Source: Pocillopora verrucosa (Eukaryota; Cnidaria; Anthozoa; Scleractinia; Pocilloporidae). Taken from it: a stretch of 64,000 bases of DNA. The notes under the pieces are model-generated. The model did not search any database. It was given only the letters and a program-made list of their open reading frames with translations, and was not told the DNA's origin. The DNA is taken from NCBI RefSeq assembly GCF_036669915.1, contig NC_089312.1:4560938-4624937 (forward strand), given 5' to 3'. Shown here in pieces: positions 24,389-41,497 of the stretch. The number at the start of each line of letters is the position of its first letter. Within the stretch, counting starts at the first letter, position 1. Both the position numbers and the translations under genes were made by a program.

Positions 24389-26382
24389 ATGAAGGTGAGA
24401 AAAATGGCGGTAATTTCATTTTCTGATAATCAGTGTATACTCTTTTCAAAATTTTCGTGTCTTCCAATAGTGTAACTATCGATAGCTGATACAGAAAAAA
24501 AATCCGAAAAAAGAAGAATGAAAGAATATCATTTTAGAAAATAAAATCGTGCACTAAACAATACCACTCCAGAGATAGGAAAAATAATAGTAAACGTTTG
24601 CGGAATGAAGATTTACCCCTCTGGCGGATATATCAGTCAAAAAAAGCAAATCAAGCCTAATAAGGCAATTATGGAAGTTATCTAGGGAAAAAGAGCTTTG
24701 ATTTTTTTTTTGAAAAACTGAAGTCTTGATGATTAAGAAGATATCTTTACTGAAACTTATTCAAAAGATTTATTTTGAATGAAAATATATGGTAATTTAC
24801 TTGACGATCATAAATTATCATAATAATTGATAATTATAGAAGTCACTTCGATATTTTAAACAGGATTAACTGATGTTGATTGCTGGAACAGTTTTCAAAA
24901 GTGTTGTATAAACGCAAATAAAACGTTTTTTTCTTTTCTAGAAATTTATTTCAGGCTTATAAGTTTCGCGTTTGAGCCATCTACTATTATACTTTCGTGA
25001 TATTTGCTTGTTAATGCGCCAGACATCCAAAAGGTTAATTGTTCAAAAGTGTTTACATAAACGCAAATAAAACGTGGAAGTATTGAATTAGATATATATT
25101 TTCAGGTTTACAAGGTTCGCGTCCAAGTCAAATTAGTGGATTACTATAATTTCATGTTATTTGCTTGTTAATGCACTAGAGTCTCAAATCATCCGTTGCT
25201 TCCATATCTCTATTTGTTCCTTTTAAAGTACTGAATCAAAGTACCTCACCTGTATCGACCTCAGTTTTCATTCGACCTACTTTCCTCAAAGAGATATGAT
25301 GTTTATGGCGCATTTTGAACCTTCTTAATTTGTTTCAGCTGGAAACAACTTTTGTTGCGTTGGTTTTTATACTCAAGTGTATCATCGTAGTAGAGAGTCT
25401 TTTCCTGAATCACCACCCGTATGAGAATGATGAGAGGCAGCAGATAGCAGATCGCAGAATTGTGATTGGGTCAAAAGAGCCGCGTGTCATAAATAGAAGC
25501 TTGCTGGCAAGTTATCGGAGAAGGCCTGGAAATAAAATGAGACAAAGATTTAGATATCCATGGAGATCAAGAATCACGAAATTTGCGACGATCAAAGCGA
25601 ATCCGGACATTTGCCGAAACCACTCGAGGGTTAACCGAGTGGAAGACGAACCCGGCCCAGTCGTGTGTTTAAGAAAGTCAGAACATGACCTTTTGGTACA
25701 ATTAGGGTCTACTGGAGGGTTAAACAAACGATATGCGGCTGTTAACATCACTGACGCAAGTGGTTTTGAGGATCTAACCACTTTCCCGGAGGGACAACCG
25801 AAGACACCCGATCATGATCCGAAAAAAACCGAAGTGATGAACTTGACGGAAAGCACGAAGCACCATGCACCTATGCGCCAAGCTGACAAAGAGGAACTTG
25901 ACTTGAAGAAACAACAGCGCCTGAAAAGGAGCCTTCCTACGTCTCCAGGCACATTTTTCCGTGGGTGTCAGAAACGGGGCACAATCACAAAAGGCACCAA
26001 TTTGCACCGCTTATGCACGGAATGTTCAGCCACCACTCGGCTTAGTGACGATCGGTTCCCAAAGTACATCAACGAAGTTATTTGCCGGGATAGCGACCGC
26101 CAGTGTGCTGCCAACATGGGGCTTTGTTTCCAGCGAACACACAAACTTGATTTCTTGCGGTTTACTGGCAAGTTCGCGCCTGATATTAAAATGACTAACT
26201 TTGCTGGCAAGCCTGTGTATAAGGAAGTGTGGGACCTCTACACACAGGAGATTCGATCGTGCTGTGAGTGTGAAATGTACCCTCATATTTATCGTGCGAT
26301 TAAGTCGAGGAATGGCGGAGATGACGGAGATGACGGAGATGATGACGGAGATGACGACGACGACGACGATGATGATAGATAA
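24389..26382 (+). CDS. Trunk/PTTH-like secreted cystine-knot protein with furin site and Asp-rich tail
   Basis: Exon 2 (25339..26382) starts after a clear acceptor (TTAATTTGTTTCAG) and has no ATG before its hydrophobic start. The best first exon is ATGAAG at 24389-24394, followed by GTGAGA. Joined in phase 0 it gives a classic signal peptide (MKLETTFVALVFILKC) and 349 residues in total. The prodomain has DICRNH, VVCLRK and LNKRYAAVN. A linker follows, then a furin-type RLKR (about 196-199). The cysteine domain has R-G-C, LCTEC, FPKYINEVIC, C, G-L-C-F-Q-R and SCCEC. The last 20 or so residues are almost only Asp and Gly, encoded by a GAC/GAT-GGA repeat. The cysteine pattern fits PTTH/trunk. 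The exon 2 call is strong; the exon 1 call is inference from phase, donor and the same layout in copies 1 and 2. Confidence 0.72.
24893..25175. repeat. Tandem duplication inside the intron of the plus-strand trunk-like gene
   Basis: Two diverged units of about 125 bp (about 24897-25020 and 25051-25175). Each has a TAAACGCAAATAAAACGT block, a TTTCAGG-x-TTA-x-AAG block with TTCGCGT, and a closing ATTTGCTTGTTAATGC. They are adjacent, in the same orientation and non-coding. Confidence 0.75.
26316..26376 (+). repeat. GAC/GAT trinucleotide repeat encoding an Asp tail
   Basis: Imperfect GGAGATGAC units pass into uninterrupted GAC and GAT codons just before the stop. The run is in frame in the trunk-like gene at 24389-26382, so length changes alter the protein tail but not the fold. 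Confidence 0.9.
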
Positions 26383-28956
26383 TAACGATGAACGAACTGA
26401 TGAGAGTTGATCTTCTCGACACCTTGTTCCAACTGTTATCGTTGTTTTACCCTTTTGCAAATATATTTGTGTATATAAATTACTGGTCATTTGCATATAT
26501 TATGATCGTTTATGCACAACCAAAGGACCGGTGATTTGCATGGCGCAAGCAAGCAAGTTCCTTTTATAACTGTGCACTACAACTCAAAGGAAATTTTAGC
26601 TTTTAATACATGAAAATATTTCCACCCTCCCCAACCTCCCAGCGATGAATAGCATCAGGAGCACCTGATAGTGTCCAATCCCTAAGCGTGATATGTTCAT
26701 GTAAGCTGTTGGTGATAAAATCACCTTATGAGCTGTGACGTCACTTAGAACTCTCTCGTATCTCATCCCAGACTCCCTTCAGATATTAAGAGAATGTGCA
26801 GTAACCAGGCTAAAAAATAAGAGAACCTGGAATTGGTTTTGAAAGGACACAAATAATATGACGAGGCTTTGTGTAATTTGTCATCGAGTAGGCCTTTTCG
26901 GACCAAATTCTTGAGTAACTAACCGTTTTCACCCGAACATCAGCAGGTATATTCTCCGTACTGTTCTCCCTATATATTTCCTTGGGTGATAACAAGGAGA
27001 ATTTGCTTTGCAATCAAGGGGCCTCTTTAGTTAGTGATTATTTTCTTAATCCTCGTGACCTTAATGTGTGATTCAGGGGTAATATTGTAAGGAGAATTTA
27101 GATGCTAGTCACTCTTCAGGGGGGGGTCAAAAAGGGTTTGGAGCGCTGAAAAAATTGAGTTCCTACTTGTTTTTGTTTTCTTTCTCTTTTTGTTGTGAGT
27201 TTTTGTCGCTTTTTTATTCTCATTTCCTGCTCACCGAATAAATGGAAGAATGGATGAAAAAGTGACTAAATTTTTATTTCGGGGAACAAATGAGGTGATA
27301 TTTCCACTAAGTGCATATCCCCGTTGCCAGGATAAAAATGTGTGAGGAAAAATCTTTCTCCAAATACTCTGTAGCGAGTGTAAGTAAATATTCCCTCATC
27401 GACACCTGAGGGGTATGTATATAATGTTGACACAGTCAAGGGCGACTGTGGTCTATCGGCAAATCTAAATGGATGGCAAGGAAATGCATCAGGTTCAGTT
27501 CCTAATGGTATAGAGATACTGTCTTTCCACGAATAAACGTGCACACTCTAGTAAGCACTCTCCCCTCACGATAAGCGTCCACCCCAAGGCCCTAATGTCA
27601 AACAAGCGCCCCTCTCGAATAAGCGCCCCCTTCCTCCCTCACTTTCTAAAATGAGCATGGATACAAGGAAACCCTGTTTTTATTGCTACTTTATTTATAA
27701 CTTTTTTATGAAGCTTCAACTACAGCGGAATCAATACAGGAGAATAGTTTCCATTTCGTTAAGTCATTTTCAATTATTTGTCCTTGTATTGACTGTACGT
27801 TTGTAAGTAAATAATATTGCAGTTTTTGTTTTCTCTTTGAGTATTTTGCCAAAACTTAGGTAACAGCTCTTTGAGAGAAAGAATTTAAGAATTTCCCCGC
27901 TCGATAAAGTGTCCTCCTTCCAGTGAGCGCCCCGACGCTTATTCAAGAAGACACGATATCGAATTTTTTGCAGGTAACGGGCTGTGAAGTGAGGGATGAA
28001 TTCTGGTCGCAATTTATTCATGATATGGGTCTGAGATGCAGAATTTAGTTTCCTTGTGGACGTTTGGATTGATTTAACTTCTTAAAAACCTTAATTCCGC
28101 CGAAGGATCGCCCATTTCTTACCAAGTATCTAAGAAAAGCATCTTTTGCATATGAATAGCCTCCTGTGCAATTATTTGCATACTCTGCTCGGCGGTTTCC
28201 CAGAGCACATGGTTACGTAGCAACAAAACACCTTTTGGTGATATCTTTGGTCCACATCAACTTTCTTCGGCGCTGCACAAATATTGCTTAAATTTCTGCT
28301 TAAACAGGTACGCGTTCCGCCTCTGCTTTGATTGTTTTAACCGTCTGCTCTTCTAAATATCAAGTATAATTTTTTTTCATTTCGTCACACGGTGAGAAAA
28401 ATTTTCGCAATAATTTTAGGTTCCATTACACATCGTAAAGCTTACCGTTCAGATAGGTACTATTTTTGTAGAAGCGGTAGTATTTCAGAAGATATTTAAG
28501 ACTGCAAAAGGAAGAGGAGCCTTATTTGCTGGTAATTTCGAATATCCCTTCAAGTGCTTTAGTTACACAAGTATACCGCGTTGACAGCTCAAAATATCGC
28601 TAAAATGATCGATACGGAGACGTTGAACAAGTTGTTAATAGGCACCCAAATAAAGTGAGCTCTTTGAGCGACTAAAGTCCATTTTCGATAGACTGTGTGA
28701 TTAAAATCTCGTTGGAAATTAAATCACTTACATAAGATATTTCGTGGAAGCAAAATTTGAAAGCGCAACCACTTCCGTGAACTAGTCAGCGGCAGCGAAA
28801 GTCAAAAGAAACCATGCGCATGTTAAATGAAATCATGACAATTCGATAATTTTGTAAGAAACCAAAATAGATCGTTTCATGCTGGATTTCTACGAATGAA
28901 ATGCTCTGAGAGCGATTGGAAAATTTCTAAAGAGGGCGGCCAAATTAAAGATTTAG
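26383..28956. other. Intergenic between ligand gene and PI4K gene
   Basis: No convincing exon. It holds a repeat with mirrored GCGCCCC/CGCTTATTC motifs at about 27560-27960 and a G-run near 27120. The last few hundred bases must contain the 5' UTR and promoter of the kinase gene, but no clear TATA box or start site can be named. Confidence 0.5.
27560..27955. repeat. Repeat with inverted GCGCCCC/AATAAGCG ends
   Basis: The left part has CAAGCGCCCCTCTCGAATAA followed by GCGCCCCC. The right part has CCCCGCTCGATAAAGTGTCC and GAGCGCCCCGACGCTTATTC. The motif clusters at both ends suggest one degenerate transposable element of about 400 bp. No coding region. Confidence 0.45.
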
Positions 28957-34773
<5,817 letters not shown>

Positions 34774-36049
34774 CCAAAGAAGTGTCATGCGACGAACTTT
34801 GTAACCAGTGATTTTCTCAGTTGATTCAAACTGATGAATAGTGCGCTCTCTGAGATTTGTGGGGTAATGTCGTCAGTCTAACAATTGCGGGAAATTTGGC
34901 ATCCAATAAGTCTTACTAGACAGCCATAATCTCGTTTTCCATTGGTGATATGGGACTGACATCATTGAATGTACAACCTCGGTCGCTCGTACTGGAAAAA
35001 TTTGTGCGTACGTTTGGCAGAAGATCCAAAATGATTCAAAGCGACGAAAATGGTTTAGAAGTGTTGGATAATGTAATGAGGTTTATTTTTCTGATAGATG
35101 ATTTCATAGTGGTTCCAATGGAGGAAAATTGCATTTATGTCGAACAAAAGTTCAGTTAAAATGAAACTTCTTAACAAATATACAAAGGTTGTAGTTCATA
35201 TTTTGTAAATGATACAGCTTTATCAATCAGAAATTAAATGTATGACATTGCCTTTCACTACTGCGGTGGTGCATTCTTAGAGTACAATTCTGTGCAGAGA
35301 GTGAAATTGTGTAACTGGAAATTCAAATTATTGTTACAATAAGAATGAATTGTCATGAATAGTGCGCTCCCCGGCCAGCGACTATTAAAGCAATCTGAAA
35401 ATTGATAGGTTAATCTTCGAAAACTATGTAGCCTCATTTGAGCATTGATGAGAACATTATGGTGATGTTTGTGGAGGAGGCACTGAATCGTACTGTCTAG
35501 AAATAATACCTCATTTTATAAATTAGTTAAATAAATGGATATTTGCAGTGCTTGATGCTTTGATATGGTTAAGCTAAACTTTATTAACCTACGCCGGTGT
35601 CTGGAACAAGTACCTCAGCAATCACTTTTCTTCTTAACTCGACCTTAACTTTATAAAAAGTAAAGTTAAAGTCTATCGTTATTATCGCGAATATCATTTT
35701 AAAGGACGTGAATATCTTGAGCTCGAAGTGTTTCAAAGGCGTGACATTACGAGCACCAAGGTTGTGGCTATTCCCATGATTACCTAAAATTATACTACCA
35801 TATGGACAGTGGTGCACTGTCCTAATTTTGATACTCGGAAATACTCGGAAATACTCGGTTCCATTCAAGAATCATGCAATAGAGCTTTTGTTTTTGGTAC
35901 TCTAATAGACTTCTGTCGAAGGCAGCTGCATTGGAGGAGTTTGAAACATAAACTGCATTGGGGGAGTGGGTTGCGTAATTTTTACACTTTGTGTAAAAGA
36001 GGTAACAACATCTCTTTTGGTTATAATCCACAGAGTTGTACAGTTCAAT
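34774..36049. other. 3' UTRs/intergenic between convergent PI4K2 and ASIC-like genes
   Basis: No coding exon is supported. It must hold the 3' UTRs of both genes. AATAAA-type signals occur (for example near 35529), but the true polyadenylation sites cannot be chosen from sequence alone. Confidence 0.55.
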
Positions 36050-39000
36050 TTAGTACTCGACATTGACAGCTCTTCTACCCCGGTCGCCTTTAGCAAAATG
36101 AACGAACTTCCTGAACGTGAAATCCACAAACTCAAAGAGAGTGAGACAACTCATCCCCAAGAACAGACCGAATGTCCCTCCTAAGTCTCCTTCAAAGCAA
36201 AAAGAAGAAAAAATATATTTTAATTGTGTTCACAAGATTAGAGAGGATTCTGGTTGGATCCTCGTAAAAGCATTCATAGCTTGTGCTTTTGCAGGCCTAC
36301 GGTAAAAAAACAAAACAAAGAAGAAAAAAAAAACCAGAAGAATTATGAGTTATTATCGGGTAGAAATGAAATCGAATCGATTTTGGAACTCCAGTATCAC
36401 ACGTATTGTTTAAAACAGAACCAAGAATTCACAACCCAGGCCCCTGTTGTTCGAAGGTTGGATAACGCTATCCACTGAATAAGACTCGATAACACTATAC
36501 GATTTGATATCACTTATCCACCGGATAGCGATTTATCTGTTGCATAGCGTTATCCGACTCTCATACAACTGGGCCCAGATCAATAGATGGAAAAGCTAGG
36601 AAAAGAACATTGCTTCATTCATTCACCAAAAACGTGAAACTGACCAATCAAAGCCCAGGTCTCATAAAGCGGAGTCTGCGAAATGATGTCGACACTTAGG
36701 TCTTCAAAGTAGATGTCCAATGCAATAATGTTGTCACTGTGGGAAAGGAGAAGAATGAGATGTTCTCAAATGTTAGTAATAGAACATCACTTTAATTTAA
36801 ACTCTAGCAATGAAAGGACAACTCTCGCAATGTTAACTAGGACCCTTGATGGGCGTCTAAACGATTGGAGCCTTGAAAAGCAATAAGATAACACAATATC
36901 GAAATGGGCAATTCACAGCTGATAAAATCAACTTGCAATTACAGCGAGGCAGGATGCTTCGTAAGGTCACGCGTGACCGGTAGTCATGATCTGAAAAAGA
37001 CTAGCAGCAATTAATCGAAAGATCGCGCGGCGACTCAAATTGAAATTGATAAATTTCATTAATTACTGTAATTCACCACGATGAGTTAAAACGACCCTAG
37101 TGTTACAAAATTGAACTAAAACACCTACTCTATGTATTTCTCCCTCTCGGCTTTCGTCATATTCAACAGAGGTTCGTAAATCGATCGATCGACTGATGAT
37201 TTCTCAGTCCCATTAAGGAAGGACATCAGATGTTGAATCAGAGCACCCCTCTGTAATCCACTGTACGAGAATGAAGTCTTGTACTCAATGTGATTGCAAG
37301 GCTCGGGACATTCTTTCTCACACTTCTTCTTTTCATCTGAATTGCCAAACTCCTCTGTAAGCAGACATTACTTTTCATTAGTGCCATAATGTCTTGTTCA
37401 TCCTCTACTTTTCTAGCTCTGATAGAAGATCGATTTGATGACAAAGTGGGATTGTAGTCCAGGTGAGAATTTCATAAATGTATTTATCCAAGCATCAATA
37501 AATAATACCTAAGCCCCTGCATCATACTCAGATTTAAGGAAGGGTCGATGGCAAGAAGTAAATGCTGGATCCTCCATTCCAGTAAAAATATGTTGATGTA
37601 ACCTTGGTGTGGTTATGCTAATAAGAAGCAATCCTAAAACCCTTTTATTAAAGGGGGTATAGAGTGCATGGGTACATGTTTTAACGAACTTGAATTGAGG
37701 AACAGAATGCCATACTGTAATCCTTTTTGTGCTAAGAAAGGTACTATTACACGAATTTGACTTCATTTTTGATCTTTAAATTGTTTGTATATCATATTTA
37801 GCCTTGTTAGGAATAGATTGACTTACCAAGGGATTTGTAAACACAAAGAGCTTCTTCTATCGGCGCACATAAGGGAACTGCAGGATCAGCTGAAAAAAAA
37901 TTATAACAATAACAGCGTAAGAGCTATACTCGGTGGGTCCGACCTCTTTCAAAATTTGTTACGGTGCGCTATATTCTCTTATCATATTAAAATTCATAGG
38001 CTGGGTGTGAAAAACAAAACGATACCTACCTTTGAATTTTGTTGATGTGCAGTTGCAAGATTTGATTGTGAACTTATTGCGACATTTTATAAGACAGGCC
38101 TGTTTTCTGTAAGCAATCTGAGAGGCGCCGTTGAACGCTTCAAGGGTTCCTTTTCTACAGTTAGTGCCATACGGATGTGGCAGATTTGTAATCTGTCAAG
38201 AAAATTCATGACGATGATATTATTCAACGAACTCGTGATTTTCACCAAAAAATTACACGGACCAATAAAAGGCAAAAAGTGCGGGATAGTCCGTCTGCTG
38301 ACTGACTGAGTTATCATGACTGACTGACAGATTGACTAGTAGACGACTAATCAGACAGGCTGGCCCGCTGAGTAGTCCGATTCACTGACTATCTGACGAA
38401 AGGTTTATCGACCTGGCTGGCCATTCTAACCAGTAAGGAAGAGACCAGCCATCCGCATGGTTTCTCTTTAACTATCCAAGTGTGGCACAAGCTCACTCTC
38501 TCTCACAAACACAATAACTCGATAATTTCAATAATATTTAAAAAGACAACGTGGGGTTTTTGAAGTTTGTTAGGAATAAGCTACGAAATATCCTAAATGG
38601 GTAGAAAGCTGTTTTTGGAAATATTTCCAGCACTTACGTTTCTCCTTCGTATGGCACAAGTCGTAGACATCCCTGGTGGAACAGCAATTCCAAAATCTTC
38701 CACAATGGGAAAGCTGTTTTGGTCGTGAATAAGAATAATAATCCCAACAGAAGGCCAAATCAAATTTGGTATATAGCTCTCGCGTTCGATGTTAAGTCGT
38801 AGCTTCAAACCGTTTTGTTGGCCGGCAAACGAAGCATTTTGCTCTGGCTTGCCATTTTCTGCTGCATTGAATGTGTAGCATTGTGCTAAAAGTGAATTGA
38901 GGAAGCTGGTAAAATTGCTCGCGTCGCATTTCTTTCCATTTATGGAACAGGAATGAAACAGGTGACCATTTGGTAAAAGCATGTCTTCAATTTGATGACT

Positions 39001-39576
39001 AAATTTCACTGCGTAAGGGTTGGTTTCGTTTGCCATTTTTGGGCGATAAAAAAGTTCTCGATTGCGTTCTTTAAAGTCAAACGTCGAAATATCATCTGAT
39101 CTCGTCGTCATGAGAGATATATCTGCAATTTTTCTTTCGATCACGCCTTCACTATAATGACCTCTTGCGATTTGCCTAAATCGTCGAGTGTTAAAGACGT
39201 TGAGATTGCACAAGGTTAATGCAGGGAACGGAAGCTGGTTGCCATCTCTATTAAAGTTTGTTGTCATTTTCGTGTTGAAAGGATAAAGGGAATATTCCTT
39301 TAAACAAACATAGACTTGATAAATACAGACACCGAAGCATACTACTATCATCCCCAACCAAACCAGTCTTCTAATAAAGCCCTCACAGAACAAAAATTTG
39401 GCTCCGTGAAGTGTGGTATCTTGAGCGAATGATCTCAATCCTTCGAAATTACCATTACTTGTGTTTTTCTCAACAGCTTGGAGGTTTTTGATTCGTGCTT
39501 TGCGTTCGTTTAGGGCAGTATGCCCTTCATGGGTAATTTCATTTCTTTCGTTTGTCGCTGTCATTTCCAGAGTCAT
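36050..39576 (-). CDS. DEG/ENaC family sodium channel subunit (ASIC-like), complete
   Basis: Six exons: 39576-38638, 38192-38030, 37889-37827, 37354-37129, 36736-36645, 36189-36050. All junctions are in phase, total 1623 bases, 540 residues. Trimeric amiloride-sensitive cation channel subunit of the plasma membrane (family knowledge). The cytosolic N-terminus has the His-Gly gating motif (TTLHGA, H57-G58). TM1 is at about 70-93, then LPFPALTLCNLN. The long extracellular domain has the palm sequence IWPSVGIIILIH, and exons 2-4 carry the cysteine-rich pairs (PYGTNC, ACLIKC, CNC, PLC, CEKECPEPC). The last exon has DLGGTFGLFLGMS plus TM2; the selectivity motif reads G-M-S rather than the common G-A-S. 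The ATG follows an in-place TATA-like motif. Proton or peptide gating cannot be told from sequence. Confidence 0.94.
36438..36575. repeat. Foldback MITE in last intron of the ASIC-like gene
   Basis: Ends pair as CCCAGGCCCCTGTTGTTCGA and CATACAACTGGGCCCAG. Internal GGATAACGCTATCC and GGATAGCGATTTATC units are mirrored. Same family as 7651-7760. Confidence 0.8.
38285..38440. repeat. Degenerate GACT-rich block next to exon 1 of the ASIC-like gene
   Basis: Multiple GACTGACTGA-type words with interruptions and GGCTGGCC. It lies just inside intron 1. Similar blocks sit beside the other three exon 1 copies, at 41205-41315, 44020-44300 and 46110-47220 (the last split by an insertion). Confidence 0.75.
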
Positions 39577-41497
39577 TCTCCTTGAGAAAACTTAAGATGC
39601 CTACTTCGAAGTAAATTCAGGCAGAGAGATTTACGATTGGCATATATAAAGCGATGATAGTCAGTGTTCGACAGTTTCTCCTCATAAGAATGCAATGAAG
39701 TCGATATCGAGTCCGATGGAGACGAGAAATAAAATCGATGTTTGTTTTGGAGATTATAGCACGAATTGGAGGCAGATTGCGTGCAGTTTAAATTACTTAT
39801 GCACCAAGTTTAGCATAATACGCAAAAATTCACTTCGAATTGAACAAACAAACAGTGAAACCTTTATCGACCCTCTCAGTAGGAAATTGCGTTCTTAGGC
39901 AGCTCTTTATTTCATGTAAGTGTTATGCATTATGTTTCATTTCCCTTTTTTTATTTCCCTCTCCCACTACATAGGACTGATTTTGAAAAATCTATTTTAT
40001 CGACACCAGTCTATCTTGTAGCTTTTGATCACTGTCAGCTTTAACTTTTGAATGTTATGGAATTAATTATAGAACACGAACTTAACGGTGATAAAAACAG
40101 TTGAAGTCACCAACTGGAGAGACCTAAAGTGTTTTCATAACAGCCTTAACTGATACCATTTCAAGATTTCATTATGGATAAATTCCTCTTTAGCAAATAT
40201 TGATTCGTGTGTGAACAAGATAAAATTCTCATCTCGAACTACCATCAAACGACTTGTAAAGTACTAAAGGTATTTTTCGCCTGTTCCCTTTTAAAATCAA
40301 ACTATATTTAAAAAGGAATTTGTGATTGGGAACAGAGTCACAACAAGACATGCATCAGTTTGCATAATTAATGCAAATTTTTTAAAATTTTAGCACAAAT
40401 GTAAACATTTCCTTTGTGGCGCTCATATTTCTTTAATGCGTCAGTGAAGTCACCTACTCAAAGATAAAGTAAAACATCAAAAAAAACGATTTGACAACAG
40501 TCATGCAACATGAAAGTCAACATTTTCCTGCTAATCCCACAAAAGATATTGACATTGATATATTGATATCGACAGAGAATTCTTGTGTATTACGAAACAT
40601 AACGAACAGGAAATAATACAAGGGCTAAAAATCTTTGTGTTGGAAAACAATTTGGGAAACTGCTCCATAATAAGTTACGCTGATCTTAAAAAAAAAATAC
40701 CTCCACTCGTCGCGCGAATCTAAACAAGAAGTACATAAAATCTTATTGTTGAAAATTTTTTTACACAGAATAATTGAAAACAACTGAGATGGAAAAATTA
40801 AAGTTCAATAAAAAGACGAAAACTGCAAGGGTCCATAATCTTTGGTCGCAAAACAATGTGGGGAAGATCGCACAATAAGTTGTCCTTGAACTCAAAGTAA
40901 CTCTTTCGACCAGTGAGATTGAACATGGCCATGTTGAGAATAAGGTTCCATCAAATATATGTTTCTAACTTCTGTTTTAGCTTGAAACTTAAAAGAAGAA
41001 AATTAGGGCTTGTTTTTAGCACAGATTGCAGCCATAGTCGAACAAAATTGAAGTTCTAGATTGATATAAAAACTTTTGCAAAGGTTGATAAAGGTTGATT
41101 ATCAAGTTGTACTCTAGTATCTGGACATGGCTACGGTCGTCGGTCTAAAACATTTTGGAATAATTACCTTTAAACTAGTGTAGGAAACTAGATTAGTAGG
41201 CCACCCAGCTCCCAGCTGCTGGGTGGCCTGAGTGACTAACCATCTGGATGAAAGGTTCTAGATCTGGCTGACTGTCCTGGCTGGCTAGAATTATCGGTAA
41301 GGACGAGACTGGTTGAAAAGATGGTTTTCCTTTCACTTTCTAAATGCAAACCTAATAAATGTCACCTACACTCGCACTTATTCTATTTTCTCGTAAGTGT
41401 TGGCAAGGGTATCTAGGGCTTTTGAAGTTTGGTAGGAAAAAGCTACAAAACATTTTGCTAGGTAAACAATTTTTAAAAATCTATTTTTAGCACTTAC
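39577..41497. other. Spacer between the two ASIC-like first exons
   Basis: None of the downstream channel exons (cysteine-rich or TM2) is recognisable here. Blocks around 40620-40930 resemble 43500-43800 and 44690-44800 (for example GACCAGTGAGA-type words after an AATCTTTG start). This suggests a duplicated unit of first exon plus upstream flank. Confidence 0.55.
39641..39650 (-). promoter_or_regulatory. TATA-like box for the complete ASIC-like gene
   Basis: TTTATATATG on the minus strand, about 65-75 bases before the ATG at 39576. The homologous upstream sequence of the second first exon (around 42480) lacks this AT run. Motif and spacing are seen; function is inferred. Confidence 0.4.

Noticed and set aside
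1..26382. IL-17 or spaetzle identity for the cystine-knot genes
   Set aside because: The RFP-x-x-I-x-E-x2-C stretch resembles IL-17 superficially, but the C-x2-C start, the G-x-C-x-Q-R position and the terminal C-C-x-C fit PTTH/trunk better; kept as an alternative, not as the call.
26026..26496. 156-codon minus-strand frame opposite the plus-strand ligand gene
   Set aside because: Shadow of the real coding exon; the plus strand has the conserved cysteine domain.
27266..27544. 92-codon minus-strand frame next to the GCGCCCC repeat
   Set aside because: No recognisable domain or splice context; probably chance or repeat-derived.
34950..35159. 69-codon plus-strand frame after the PI4K2 stop
   Set aside because: Most likely 3' UTR; the kinase ends normally at FFSWC and no second gene signals are seen.
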